Source: Bacteroidota bacterium
Lineage (GTDB): Bacteria > Bacteroidota > Bacteroidia > Chitinophagales > Chitinophagaceae
DNA length: 64,000 bases
Reading direction: 5' to 3'
Assembly (NCBI GenBank): GCA_018268085.1
Contig: JAFDXE010000008.1
Span: forward strand, 62,001-126,000
Part shown: positions 1 to 8,636 of the stretch, one piece after another
Layout: each line of letters begins with the position of its first letter
How positions within the stretch are numbered: position 1 is the first letter of the stretch
The notes under the pieces: generated by a model
Databases searched by the model: none
What the model saw: only the letters and a program-made list of their open reading frames with translations
Told to the model about the DNA's origin: nothing
Made by a program: the position numbers and the translations under genes

Positions 1-485
1 TCATCAGTGGTTATACTGCGAAAGTTGCCGGAACTGAAGCTGGTGTTACTGAACCTAAATCTACATTCAGCGCTTGTTTTGGTGCCCCGTTCCTTCCATT
101 GCACCCGGGCCAGTATGCAGAAATGCTGGGTAAGAAAATGACTGAACATAATGTGAACGTGTGGATGATCAACACGGGCTGGAGCGGAGGCCCTTACGGA
201 GTAGGAAGCAGGATGAAATTACCTTATACCAGGGCAATGATCACTGCTGCACTGGAGGGTAAACTTGATAATGTTGCCTATGAAGCACATCCTGTATTTG
301 GAATGCTGATGCCGAAAGAATGTCCGGGTGTTCCTTCAGAAATATTGAATCCTCGCAATACGTGGTCAGATAAAGATGCGTATGATGCGAAAGCAAAAGA
401 TCTTGCACAACAGTTTATTAAGAATTTTGAAAAATATGCCAGTGGTGTGAGCGCAGAAATTCTTGCTGCAGCACCAAAGATCTGA
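1..485 (+). CDS. pckA: Phosphoenolpyruvate carboxykinase (ATP), C-terminal part
   Basis: This is the 3' end of a gene that begins before the window; the reading frame is open from base 3. The visible 160 residues match the C-terminal domain of ATP-dependent PEP carboxykinase, which converts oxaloacetate plus ATP to PEP and CO2 in gluconeogenesis. Recognisable stretches are [28 protein letters not shown] and [15 protein letters not shown], which carry nucleotide-binding segments of the family. The gene ends about 20 bases before a strong intrinsic terminator. The missing N-terminal part, with the P-loop, lies outside the window. Confidence 0.95.
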   Translation, partial: ISGYTAKVAGTEAGVTEPKSTFSACFGAPFLPLHPGQYAEMLGKKMTEHNVNVWMINTGWSGGPYGVGSRMKLPYTRAMITAALEGKLDNVAYEAHPVFGMLMPKECPGVPSEILNPRNTWSDKDAYDAKAKDLAQQFIKNFEKYASGVSAEILAAAPKI

Positions 486-505
486 CTTAAGATCGGGTAA
501 AATTT

Positions 506-540
506 AAAGGGATAAAGCTTTTGGCCTTATCCCTTTTTTA
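506..540 (+). terminator. Intrinsic terminator after pckA
   Basis: The arms AAAGGGATAA (506-515) and TTATCCCTTT (527-536) form a 10-bp stem, followed by more T residues. It ends the pckA transcript and faces the convergent CoA-transferase operon. Confidence 0.85.
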
Positions 541-564
541 TTGCAATGAACTTTTTGAAAAAAC

Positions 565-1221
565 TCACAATGACATCTCCGGTATATCGCCTTCCACGAT
601 GAGCTTACCTGCTGTTTTTTGTTGTATTTCTTCTACCGACACCCCCGGGGCTCTCTCCAGTAGTTTAAAAGAACCGTTTACCAGCTCCAGCACGGCAAGT
701 TCAGTAACGATCTTCTTTACACAGCGTTTACCCGTAAGCGGTAGTGTGCATTCCGGAAGCAGTTTACTTTCTCCTTTCGGGTTGGTATGCATCATGGCAA
801 CGATGATATTTTTTGCACTCGCAACCAGGTCCATAGCGCCGCCCATGCCTTTAACCATCTTTCCGGGGATTTTCCAGTTAGCGATATCGCCATTCTCACT
901 TACCTCCATGGCGCCTAATACAGTAAGATCAACTTTACCCGAGCGAATCATTCCAAAGCTCATGGCACTGTCGAAAAAGGCAGAACCCGGTAATGTAGTG
1001 ATCGTTTGCTTTCCTGCATTAATCAAATCAGCATCCTCTTCTCCTTCAAAAGGAAACGGTCCCATCCCCAGCAATCCATTCTCACTTTGCAACACCACGT
1101 TCATTCCCTTCGGAATGTAATTCGCCACCAATGTGGGAATACCGATTCCAAGATTTACATAATATCCGTCTTGTAATTCGTTTGATATACGTTGAGCTAT
1201 CTGGTATTTATCGAGTGCCAT
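565..1221 (-). CDS. scoB: 3-oxoacid CoA-transferase subunit B
   Basis: 218 residues, the normal size for the beta subunit of a two-subunit succinyl-CoA:3-ketoacid (acetoacetate) CoA-transferase. The active-site motif SENGLLG is present, with Glu47 as the residue expected to form the glutamyl-CoA thioester. The N-terminal GIGIPTLVANY and the GGAMDLV stretch are also typical. It follows the alpha subunit by 43 bases on the same strand, so the two are probably co-transcribed. The pair would interconvert acetoacetate and acetoacetyl-CoA using succinyl-CoA, in ketone-body or butyrate-type metabolism. Exact acyl specificity cannot be read from the sequence. Confidence 0.92.
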   Translation of the reverse strand: MALDKYQIAQRISNELQDGYYVNLGIGIPTLVANYIPKGMNVVLQSENGLLGMGPFPFEGEEDADLINAGKQTITTLPGSAFFDSAMSFGMIRSGKVDLTVLGAMEVSENGDIANWKIPGKMVKGMGGAMDLVASAKNIIVAMMHTNPKGESKLLPECTLPLTGKRCVKKIVTELAVLELVNGSFKLLERAPGVSVEEIQQKTAGKLIVEGDIPEMSL

Positions 1222-1264
1222 AATTGATTTGAATTTTTAATTACTGAAACCTGTGTGATCATTA

Positions 1265-1960
1265 TTATTTTTTCCGTACCGTACGCTGTTCAATTCTTTT
1301 TTCATAATTAACTCCTTTAAAAATGCGGTGAACATAAATACCCGGCGTATGGATATTGTTTGGATCCAGTTCCCCCGCAGGTACCAGTTCTTCCACTTCT
1401 GCTATGGTGATCTTACCAGCCATCGCCATCAATGGATTAAAATTCCTGGCCGTGTCTTTATAAACCAGGTTTCCGTGCTCATCTCCTTTCCATGCTTTCA
1501 CAATGGCAAAGTCTGCATCAAAGGCCATTTCCAGCAGGTAGTCTTTACCGTTAAAGTTCCTGATTTCTTTTCCCTCGGCCACTTCAGTACCTACTCCGGC
1601 GGGTGTATAGATTGCAGGCATTCCATACCCGGAAGCCATGCATCTTGTTGCAAGCGTTCCCTGGGGCACCAGTTCAACTTCCAGTTCTCCACTTAAGAGT
1701 TGTCTTTCAAACTCAGCATTTTCTCCCACGTATGAGGAGATCATTTTTTTAACCTGCTTTTGTTGCAACATCAGCCCGATTCCAAAATCATCTACACCGG
1801 CATTATTGGAAATGCACACGAGGTTCTTAGTTCCTTTTTTCACCAGTGCTGCAATACAATTTTCAGGTATGCCACACAACCCAAATCCACCGAGCATTAA
1901 TGTACTTCCATCTTTTATATCAGCTACAGCCTCTTCTGCATTTTTATAAATCTTATTCAT
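1265..1960 (-). CDS. scoA: 3-oxoacid CoA-transferase subunit A
   Basis: 231 residues, typical for the alpha subunit. The glycine-rich CoA-binding stretch [11 protein letters not shown] lies near residue 24 and [12 protein letters not shown] follows. The tail is basic ([12 protein letters not shown]). Its start overlaps the end of the upstream DUF4296 gene by 8 bases, so it may be read from the bamD-rpoZ-coaBC-porD run as its last genes. With subunit B it forms the acetoacetate:succinyl-CoA transferase. In this window it could use the acetoacetyl-CoA expected from the enzymes at 41801-44038, although those are 40 kb away. Confidence 0.92.
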   Translation of the reverse strand: MNKIYKNAEEAVADIKDGSTLMLGGFGLCGIPENCIAALVKKGTKNLVCISNNAGVDDFGIGLMLQQKQVKKMISSYVGENAEFERQLLSGELEVELVPQGTLATRCMASGYGMPAIYTPAGVGTEVAEGKEIRNFNGKDYLLEMAFDADFAIVKAWKGDEHGNLVYKDTARNFNPLMAMAGKITIAEVEELVPAGELDPNNIHTPGIYVHRIFKGVNYEKRIEQRTVRKK

Positions 1961-2366
1961 ATTCTGGTTGTTTAACGCCTGTATTTAACGGCTTGTGAAA
2001 GTTTGGCCTCTTTGAATTATTTAATTGCTGCTGCAATTTAATGCGGTTTTGCTTTGAAATCATGCTATCCATCAGTGGATCCATGATTTCAGGATGATCG
2101 ATGTAATAATTATAACTCTTATAAAATTCTTCCCTGGTGATTTTGTAAAAACTGAATACTTTGTTTTGCAAACGGATATTCTCGAGTGTGTCGTTAATTT
2201 TATTTACCGTATCCTTTTTTACAAAGTCATTGGAATAAACATCTGCACGGATATAATCCCACAAAACAAGCTGCATTTTTTTTGGTTCGATGATGCCTTT
2301 GGGAAGGTTCTTTTTTCCACTGCAGGAAACGAATAACAGGAGAAAGAATGCAAATACGTTTCTCAT
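1953..2366 (-). CDS. DUF4296 domain lipoprotein
   Basis: 137 residues with a lipoprotein signal peptide (hydrophobic [11 protein letters not shown], probable lipidated Cys15). The mature part begins [22 protein letters not shown], the hallmark start of DUF4296, a short helical family found in Bacteroidota with no assigned biochemical role. It overlaps the porD gene by 4 bases and the CoA-transferase gene by 8, so it is translationally packed between them. In many Bacteroidota genomes this family travels with the bamD/coaBC/porD genes, which suggests an envelope role. That is inference. Confidence 0.8.
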   Translation of the reverse strand: MRNVFAFFLLLFVSCSGKKNLPKGIIEPKKMQLVLWDYIRADVYSNDFVKKDTVNKINDTLENIRLQNKVFSFYKITREEFYKSYNYYIDHPEIMDPLMDSMISKQNRIKLQQQLNNSKRPNFHKPLNTGVKQPEYE

Positions 2367-3280
2367 TTTAACAGGTCGTCGTATTTGTTTGCATTGGTAA
2401 TGTCCAGTCTTTTCAGCAATTCCATCGCATGAGATTTGTCTTGCGGTGCTGCTTTCGCAAATATATTCCCAAGCTCGGTGAATCTGCCCTGGAAAAAAAA
2501 CTGGTTGATCATAGTGTTAGGATTGTCTTTATTGAAATTGTCTAATATGTTCAGTACATTCATCATCTCAGACCTTGCCTTAGTTTCATCTTCATATAAT
2601 TTATCCATTCCCAACCGGTAATAATTATAGTACACATCATGCATTACACTATACCGGGAGTTCGACATGTTCTCCATCAGCCAATACCTGTTCCTGATTC
2701 CGTCAAAAGGTTTCCAACCAGAAATATAGCGGCCATCCGGAGCATTGTTAACAATATTCTGTGCTTTTTGGAAATAGGCATCCCCACCGTGCGGTGAAAA
2801 AGATGCATAATCAAACCCAATTATTACATTGGCATAGTAAGCAAATACGGCAGTTAAATTCGATGCAAGTGCATCCGTACCGGTTACCCTTTTGTCGTTA
2901 AAATCCAGTTGCTGAAACTCAATGTATTTAAATGCTACATCATCATCTTTATAATTTACAATTGGCGATACGTAAGAAGTATTGAATACCGGGCGTGCAG
3001 CCTGTACCGTTAGTGACCCTTTGTAAACATTCTGATCATCGGTTGATTCAAGGTTCAGCAAAAAATTGCAGTCTATCTTTTCAACCGACTGGTAACTTTC
3101 ATTCGTCCATTTCCGGTTATTGAGAAAATTGTTGAGCGCCGTTTGTAGCGTGGTGAACACATTCCTGTTTACATTGTTACCTACTCTTGTAGTAACGATG
3201 GATACCCTCGCATTTAATTCCTGCGCATTACTGAATTGTGCAAACAGCAAAAAAACCAGGATGAACTTTATTTTAACCAT
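2363..3280 (-). CDS. porD: PorD-like protein (DUF4835), type IX secretion associated
   Basis: 305 residues with a cleavable signal peptide ending near NAQE. The N-terminal ELNARVSIV and the Trp/Asn-rich segment (FLNNRKWTNESY) identify DUF4835, annotated as PorD in the type IX secretion literature. It is expected in the periplasm or outer membrane. The gene overlaps coaBC by 8 bases and the DUF4296 gene by 4, giving a tight operon. Whether it is needed for secretion in this organism is not visible. The window has clear T9SS cargo (12426-14927 and 45191-48502), so the secretion context is consistent. Confidence 0.82.
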   Translation of the reverse strand: MVKIKFILVFLLFAQFSNAQELNARVSIVTTRVGNNVNRNVFTTLQTALNNFLNNRKWTNESYQSVEKIDCNFLLNLESTDDQNVYKGSLTVQAARPVFNTSYVSPIVNYKDDDVAFKYIEFQQLDFNDKRVTGTDALASNLTAVFAYYANVIIGFDYASFSPHGGDAYFQKAQNIVNNAPDGRYISGWKPFDGIRNRYWLMENMSNSRYSVMHDVYYNYYRLGMDKLYEDETKARSEMMNVLNILDNFNKDNPNTMINQFFFQGRFTELGNIFAKAAPQDKSHAMELLKRLDITNANKYDDLLK

Positions 3281-4466
3281 TTGAATATTTGATGATGGTA
3301 TTAATAATATCTGAGGCTACCTCTTTTTTGGATTTTGTTTCGAACTGAAATTCGCTTCCCCGATTATCAAAAATAACGATTTTGTTAGTGTCGTAACCAA
3401 AACCTGCACCGGGATCATTAAGCGAATTCAACACAATCATATCAGCATTTTTTTCATGTAACTTTTTTAATGCATGCGCTTTTTCGTTGTTGGTTTCAAG
3501 TGCGAAGCCAATTAATAACTGGCGTTCATTTTTTGTTACACCCAATGCTTTTAGAATGTCTTTTGTTTTTTGAAGATGCAGCGTTAAACTATCGCCGTTT
3601 TTTTTGATTTTTTGTGAAGAAGGTTCTTCCACCGTATAATCTGCCACCGCTGCACTCATAACCGCAATATCTACTGAAGGAAAAACATCCATGCAGGCGT
3701 TGTACATTTCTGATGCCGATTTTACTTTAACCAGGCTGATGCTGCTATTTACCGGTGTTGTAACGGGGCCGCATACCAGTGTAACGTCGGCTCCCCGCCG
3801 CTTACATTCTTCAGCAATAGCAATTCCCATTTTTCCGGATGAATGATTGCCAATAAAACGAACGGGATCAATGGCTTCATAGGTAGGGCCTGCTGTTACC
3901 AACACTTTTTTTCCTTTTAGCTCGCCCGACCTAAAAAAAAAATCGTTGATAAACTGTAAGATTTGTTCCGGCTCAGCCATTCTTCCCTCACCTTTTAATC
4001 CACTGGCCAGTTCACCGTTTTCAACCGGGATAACCTGGTTACCGTAGGATTGAATTTGCCTGATATTGTTTTTTGTTGATGGATGCAGCCACATATCTTC
4101 ATCCATTGCCGGCGCAACAATTACCGGGCAGGTGGCCGATAAATAAACAGCCATTAATAAATTATCACAAAGACCTGCAGACATTTTCGCCAGTGTATTA
4201 CAACTTAATGGTGCAATCAGCATAATATCGGCCCAACGTCCCAACAGTACGTGGTTTGCCCAGGTATTTTCGCTGGAAAGTTCACTTAAAACTTCATTTT
4301 TAGACAGGGTAGATAATGTGAGCGGCGCAATGAAGGTTGTTGCAGATGGAGTCATTACAACTTTTACCTCGGCGCCGGCTTTTATAAGCAATCGTACCAG
4401 GCTGGCAGATTTATATGCGGCAATACTGCCCGATATACCCAATAATATTTTCTTTCCTTTCAACAT
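3273..4466 (-). CDS. coaBC: Bifunctional phosphopantothenoylcysteine decarboxylase / phosphopantothenate-cysteine ligase
   Basis: 397 residues, full length for CoaBC, which makes 4'-phosphopantetheine for coenzyme A in the cytoplasm. The N-terminal CoaC flavoprotein half begins KKILLGISGSIAAYK, has the active-site His in SENTWANHVLLG and the substrate-recognition PAMDEDMW motif. The CoaB half starts near residue 184 with KKVLVTAGPTYEAIDPVRFIGNHSSGKMG and carries the KKNGD and LIGFALET segments. The ATG start is the normal family start. An intrinsic terminator hairpin lies directly before this ATG, leaving no room for a Shine-Dalgarno site, so expression may depend on read-through from rpoZ or on attenuation. 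Confidence 0.95.
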   Translation of the reverse strand: MLKGKKILLGISGSIAAYKSASLVRLLIKAGAEVKVVMTPSATTFIAPLTLSTLSKNEVLSELSSENTWANHVLLGRWADIMLIAPLSCNTLAKMSAGLCDNLLMAVYLSATCPVIVAPAMDEDMWLHPSTKNNIRQIQSYGNQVIPVENGELASGLKGEGRMAEPEQILQFINDFFFRSGELKGKKVLVTAGPTYEAIDPVRFIGNHSSGKMGIAIAEECKRRGADVTLVCGPVTTPVNSSISLVKVKSASEMYNACMDVFPSVDIAVMSAAVADYTVEEPSSQKIKKNGDSLTLHLQKTKDILKALGVTKNERQLLIGFALETNNEKAHALKKLHEKNADMIVLNSLNDPGAGFGYDTNKIVIFDNRGSEFQFETKSKKEVASDIINTIIKYSNG

Positions 4467-4490
4467 AAAAGTCCCGCTTGTTGCGGGACT
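4467..4490 (-). terminator. Hairpin terminator between rpoZ and coaBC
   Basis: AGTCCCGC (4470-4477) pairs with GCGGGACT (4483-4490) around a 5-base loop. Read on the minus strand it is followed by TTTTATG, where the last three bases are the coaBC start codon. It is therefore either the rpoZ terminator or an attenuator of coaBC. Confidence 0.75.
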
Positions 4491-4537
4491 AAATTTATAA
4501 CTTAAACGCTAAAGAGCGACACAAAAATTAGTTGTTA

Positions 4538-4879
4538 TTAGCTGAACAGGTCTTCATCATTTTTACGGAAGTACACTTTGTCTTCTGAAAATTCTGTAGT
4601 TGCCAATAAAGCCGGGTTTGGCATACGTTCGTATGCACGGGAAATTTCGATCTGCTCTTTATTTTCATGAATTTCTTCAAGGCTATCGGTATGACTCGCA
4701 AATTCTTCGAGTTTATTATGTAACTCTTCTTTAATGGTAATATTGATCTGGTTAGCTCTTTTTGCAATGATCGCAATTGACTCGTATAAATTACCGGTTC
4801 TGTCTTTAAGGTCAGAAAGTTTCTTTGGCTCAACAGAACTGCTGGTATTAGCGCTTAGCTGACGGCGAAGTTTGCTCAT
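4538..4879 (-). CDS. rpoZ: RNA polymerase omega subunit, Bacteroidota type
   Basis: 113 residues. The segment DLKDRTGNLYESIAIIAKRANQI is the conserved omega/Rpb6 core, in which the subunit clamps the beta' C-terminus. The acidic C-terminus (KNDEDLFS) is usual for this phylum. Its first 32 bases overlap the end of bamD, and coaBC follows 71 bases later. The order bamD-rpoZ-coaBC is well known in Bacteroidota and supports the call. A shifted open frame at 4528-4833 on the same strand is a shadow of this gene. Confidence 0.88.
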   Translation of the reverse strand: MSKLRRQLSANTSSSVEPKKLSDLKDRTGNLYESIAIIAKRANQINITIKEELHNKLEEFASHTDSLEEIHENKEQIEISRAYERMPNPALLATTEFSEDKVYFRKNDEDLFS

Positions 4880-5678
4880 TTTGTATTTCTTTAATTTTGT
4901 TTTGACTTAAATTACTATAATTTTCAGCATCTTTTAACCACTTACTTTGTGGATAACGATCTGCGAAATCCTGGTATTCTTCTGTTACTTTCTCAAATCG
5001 TTCTAACTGTTTTTCCGTGATACTCATTTTGGCAAACCTGTAATAGGATTTTACTACCATGTATTTATATTCTTCGCCCCTGGCAGATTCCGGAAAGGAA
5101 TTGAGTATCGTTCCAAACGCAATGGCAGATGCCCTGTATTGACCAAGATCATAATAAAGCTTTGCCGTTCTATAGTCTTTTTGTTCTAATTTCTCTCTCG
5201 ACTTATCTATAATTTCAGTTGCATCTTTCACTCTCGCTGATCCCGGGTGCGTATTGATAAAGGTTTGCATCATTGCCATTGCCTTGATCGTATTCACCTG
5301 CTCCAGTTCCAGTTTTGGCGATTGCTTGTAAAAACAAAATGCCCGCATATAATCTGCCTCTTCCGCTTTTGAGCTATTAGGGAAAACCTCTAAAAAACCT
5401 TTAAACAGGTTTTCTGCTTCCCTGTATTCTCCCAGGTAATAATAACAATAGCACCATTTGTAATACAATTCTTCAAAGCGATCCGTTCCTTTCATTAAAG
5501 GAAACAATTGCTCATATAACTGTTGTGCGTTACGATATTTTTTCTTGCCGTAATATTCTTCAGCCTTTTGGTATTTGTATTCAGGATCTTTGCTTTTCTC
5601 AACCTTACTGAACTTATTGCAGGAAGTAAAAACAAATAACGAAATGATTACGGGAACAAGAATTCTGGTCAATCTCAT
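4848..5678 (-). CDS. bamD: Outer membrane assembly lipoprotein BamD
   Basis: 276 residues from the chosen ATG. The open frame extends 20 codons further upstream, but the lipoprotein signal (MRLTRILVPVIISLFVFTSC, with Cys20 as lipidation site) begins at this ATG. The mature protein consists of tetratricopeptide-like helices: YQKAEEYYGKKKYRNAQQLY, LGEYREAENLF, and LGQYRASAIAFGTILNSFP. BamD works with BamA on the inner face of the outer membrane to insert beta-barrel proteins. A -7-like TAATTTTG (5688-5695) lies only 9 bases before the start, without a good TTTG partner. Overlap with rpoZ implies coupling. Confidence 0.88.
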   Translation of the reverse strand: MRLTRILVPVIISLFVFTSCNKFSKVEKSKDPEYKYQKAEEYYGKKKYRNAQQLYEQLFPLMKGTDRFEELYYKWCYCYYYLGEYREAENLFKGFLEVFPNSSKAEEADYMRAFCFYKQSPKLELEQVNTIKAMAMMQTFINTHPGSARVKDATEIIDKSREKLEQKDYRTAKLYYDLGQYRASAIAFGTILNSFPESARGEEYKYMVVKSYYRFAKMSITEKQLERFEKVTEEYQDFADRYPQSKWLKDAENYSNLSQNKIKEIQNEQTSPSAKR

Positions 5679-5777
5679 AAAGAAGTGCAAAATTAAAGGA
5701 TTTTGATCAAAAATGCCTGTAAATATAGAATTAACCAAAATTCAGTTGTTAAGCCTTTTATAAAGCGAAACGAATAT

Positions 5778-5804
5778 AAAAAGCCCTCCCAAAAGGGAGG
5801 GCTT
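5778..5804 (-). terminator. Intrinsic terminator after the OmpA-family gene
   Basis: AAGCCCTCCC (5781-5790) pairs with GGGAGGGCTT across a 4-base AAAA loop, with a T-run on the minus strand. It lies 35 bases beyond the stop of the OmpA-family gene and before bamD. Confidence 0.85.
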
Positions 5805-5838
5805 CATCATTGAGCAAAAAGTGGAATTAAAACTTATT

Positions 5839-7413
5839 TTAGTTTGACTTAATGTCAACAGTATTTTTATCGCCACCACCAACTTCGCAGTTAGTTGTTA
5901 TTCTGTCGGCGCTGATACCTTCTTTTTCAACCAGGTGCTTCTTGATAGCTTCAACTCTCTTCTGGCAAAGTGCCTGGGATTGTTTGCTGGTTTCAGGATA
6001 ACCATTGATGGTAATGTTACAAGTTGGGTTTGCTTTTAATTTCTCAGCCACATTGTGCAACATTGCTTTGTTATCATTGGTTAAGTTCGCACTTACTCCT
6101 TTAAATGACAGGCTTGGATAGTCTGTAGGACAAGGATTAACTACTTCAGGTTTTGGTGGATTTTTGCAACAATCAGGTTCTGGGCATTTACCAACACCAT
6201 CAGCATCTACCGGTTGGCATTCTGTAGGTGTGATCAGTTGTTTATCCTTACAATCAGGAACACCATCACCATCTGTATCTTTAGTTACACCATGTGTATC
6301 AACAGGGCAACCTGCAGGGGTATTTGGTTCACGATCCAATTGATCAACAACACCGTCACCATCAGTATCATCAACTACTGGTTTCGGGAATTTTTGATGT
6401 TTAGGATTGTTCAACTCGCTGTAAACATAATCCAATGGATTGATCCACCACAATGGTTCAACAGCTTTTGCTCCCAGGTTAATGTTTAAACCAATAGATG
6501 CATAGTTGTAAGAATCCCAGTTTCCTGTTGGAGCAGGATCACCTCCTGGTTTTTCACCCCATTGTTGTCCATCCAGTAAATCATCATGCACGAATGAATG
6601 ACGATCTTCTATTGCTAAATTGATTCTTTTTGACAATTTGATTTCGATACCTGCCAGAACTGTAGTTGACAAACGCAAGGTGTTGCTTCCCATTTTTGGT
6701 CTGCGTTCACCATTTGTTTGAGCATTAGTTTCATAGCTGTCGTCCATGCCTGCTTTCAAAGCCTTTCTTGTATCTTTTCTTCCTTTGTACGTTTGAGGAT
6801 GTGTATAAACTTCACTAAATAATGCCTGGTAGTTATCTCCATTATCATTAAACAGGTTCAGTTTAGCCTGGTAAGCTGTTGCGCCAATACCTGCACCGGC
6901 ATAAGCAACCCATGGAGATTTGTTTTTGTGGAAACGTATATTGTTCAGACTAAGAATACCTTGTATACCCAGATCCTGAACATGTGTTTTGTAATTGTAG
7001 TAAACAGGGCCATTGTAACCAGCAGCTACCCATGGTCCGTTATTCTGATATCCATCAGATGCCAGCCAGTTTAAACCTTTAGCAACGCCGTTTAAATATT
7101 GAACACGTAAAGAGAAAAGATATCCAAGTGCTTTACGTACGTGAGCAGAAAAGCCAATCGTTGGAACGTTTCCGTTTACATCGCCCATTACATTAAACAA
7201 ACCGGCAGACAAACCCACTTCCCACATATTACGTGGTTTAGAAGGAAAATTGTAGTTGTTGTTCCAGAATTCGTTTTGTTGTGGTTGTCTTTTTTTGGTA
7301 ATAATAGTGGAGTCGTAAACACTATATCCACTAGGAGGATTTTTTTGTGCAAAAGCTCCTACGGAGAGGAACATCAACACAGTTAGTAATAATTTGTACT
7401 TTTTGCTTGACAT
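5839..7413 (-). CDS. OmpA-family outer membrane protein with thrombospondin type 3 repeats
   Basis: 524 residues. Signal peptide to about residue 22 (SVGAFAQ). Residues about 40-340 form a beta-barrel-like region (GLSAGLFNVMGDVNG, YAGAGIGATAYQ). Residues 348-400 are calcium-binding type 3 repeats (DTDGDGVVDQLD, DTDGDGVPDCKD), and 426-524 form an OmpA C-terminal domain for peptidoglycan attachment. In that domain the usual GHTD is GYPE, so the Asp that normally binds diaminopimelate is replaced, while the Arg of QKRVEAIKKHL is kept. There are several Cys in the linker. It probably links the outer membrane to the cell wall. A consensus promoter lies 45-75 bases upstream and a strong terminator follows, so it is likely a well expressed single gene. 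Confidence 0.85.
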   Translation of the reverse strand: MSSKKYKLLLTVLMFLSVGAFAQKNPPSGYSVYDSTIITKKRQPQQNEFWNNNYNFPSKPRNMWEVGLSAGLFNVMGDVNGNVPTIGFSAHVRKALGYLFSLRVQYLNGVAKGLNWLASDGYQNNGPWVAAGYNGPVYYNYKTHVQDLGIQGILSLNNIRFHKNKSPWVAYAGAGIGATAYQAKLNLFNDNGDNYQALFSEVYTHPQTYKGRKDTRKALKAGMDDSYETNAQTNGERRPKMGSNTLRLSTTVLAGIEIKLSKRINLAIEDRHSFVHDDLLDGQQWGEKPGGDPAPTGNWDSYNYASIGLNINLGAKAVEPLWWINPLDYVYSELNNPKHQKFPKPVVDDTDGDGVVDQLDREPNTPAGCPVDTHGVTKDTDGDGVPDCKDKQLITPTECQPVDADGVGKCPEPDCCKNPPKPEVVNPCPTDYPSLSFKGVSANLTNDNKAMLHNVAEKLKANPTCNITINGYPETSKQSQALCQKRVEAIKKHLVEKEGISADRITTNCEVGGGDKNTVDIKSN

Positions 7414-7457
7414 AACTTAATGATTGATAGATTTCTAAATATACGATTGATTAATGG

Positions 7458-7488
7458 CAAAAATATTGAATGGAACCCAAACACCAAA
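7458..7488 (-). promoter_or_regulatory. Consensus Bacteroidota promoter of the OmpA-family gene
   Basis: On the minus strand TTTG (7485-7488), a 19-base spacer, then TATTTTTG (7458-7465). This fits the primary-sigma consensus TTTG-N19/21-TAnnTTTG exactly. The predicted start of transcription is near 7451, giving a leader of about 38 bases. Confidence 0.75.
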
Positions 7489-7671
7489 ATTTTTTAGTAT
7501 TTATTTAAGCCACGGGAACCCTAATTACATTGGATTTTCCGTATATTATAGATTTCATTTTCACCCGTTTTGCTGCATCATAAGCAGATAGGTTTTAAAA
7601 GGATCGAAGTTCGCAAAAAACAATTTCAGAAATAAAAATCCTCTGATAAGCAGTATATTGCCTTTTTTTAG

Positions 7672-8634
7672 ATGGATTTTGTAAAAAATATTATCGGGAA
7701 GGAGTTAGATACTTTTGAAAAGAAATTTTCTGAAGCTGTACAAAGTCGGGTGCCTATGCTCGACCGCATTATGAAGTTTATCATCAAACGCAAGGGCAAG
7801 CAGCTACGCCCGATGTTCGTGTTCCTGAGTGCAAGGCTTAGCGGGGAGATCAACGAAAGTACTTACCGGGCTGCAGCACTTGTGGAACTATTGCACACCG
7901 CAACCCTGGTTCATGACGATGTGGTTGATGAATCAATGGAACGAAGGGGATTTTTTTCCATCAATGCTATCTGGAAGAATAAAATTGCGGTGTTGGTTGG
8001 TGATTACCTGCTTTCTAAAGGATTATTACTTTCTACCGCAAATGATGATTTTCAGCATCTCCATATTTTATCCGAAGCAGTTAAACAAATGAGTGAAGGT
8101 GAACTGCTGCAAATGGAAAAGTCTAGAAAACTCAACCTCGATGAATCCATCTATTTCGAAATTATCAAAAACAAAACAGCATCCCTGCTTTCTTCTGCAT
8201 GCGGTGTAGGCGCTTACAGTACCAGTAAAGACGAAACCATTACCAACCGGATGAAATTATTCGGCGAAAAAGTGGGAATTGCTTTCCAGATAAAAGACGA
8301 CCTGTTTGATTATGGAAGCGAGGACATCGGTAAACCCACCGGCAACGACATCAAAGAAAAAAAACTTACCCTACCGTTGATTTACACATTAAATACGGTT
8401 GATAAAAACACCCGTCGCCAGTTAATATACATCATCAAAAACGAGAATAAAAAATCCTCCAGCGTTAAGTTTGTTATCAAAACGGTGGCAGAGGCAGGTG
8501 GTATTCGTTATGCTGAAAAGAAAATGAACGAATACAGGGATGAAGCCATCGGTTTGTTACACCAGTTTCCATCCTCCCCGGTTAGAAATGCATTGGAAGA
8601 ACTGGTTCGTTATACCACCGACAGAAAATACTGA
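7672..8634 (+). CDS. Polyprenyl diphosphate synthase (trans-isoprenyl diphosphate synthase)
   Basis: 320 residues, full length. The first aspartate-rich motif is HDDVVDESMERRG (Asp82, Asp83, Asp86) and the second KDDLFDYGSEDIGKPTGND (Asp209, Asp210, Asp213). Both bind Mg-diphosphate. GKQLRP near residue 42 binds the isopentenyl substrate. The residues before the first motif are small or aliphatic (LHTATLV), as in long-chain synthases, so a product for menaquinone side chains is more likely than farnesyl diphosphate. Chain length cannot be fixed from sequence alone. recJ follows after 2 bases, so the two are co-transcribed. Confidence 0.9.
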   Translation: MDFVKNIIGKELDTFEKKFSEAVQSRVPMLDRIMKFIIKRKGKQLRPMFVFLSARLSGEINESTYRAAALVELLHTATLVHDDVVDESMERRGFFSINAIWKNKIAVLVGDYLLSKGLLLSTANDDFQHLHILSEAVKQMSEGELLQMEKSRKLNLDESIYFEIIKNKTASLLSSACGVGAYSTSKDETITNRMKLFGEKVGIAFQIKDDLFDYGSEDIGKPTGNDIKEKKLTLPLIYTLNTVDKNTRRQLIYIIKNENKKSSSVKFVIKTVAEAGGIRYAEKKMNEYRDEAIGLLHQFPSSPVRNALEELVRYTTDRKY

Positions 8635-8636
8635 TT

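Noticed and set aside
521-1120. Long plus-strand open frame (199 codons) opposite the CoA-transferase B gene
   Set aside because: It is a shadow: the minus strand encodes a full, motif-bearing CoA-transferase subunit, and the plus translation is low-complexity Ser/Pro-rich without domain features. It also begins inside the pckA terminator.
4528-4833. Same-strand open frame overlapping rpoZ
   Set aside because: Shifted frame within the conserved omega subunit; no family match.
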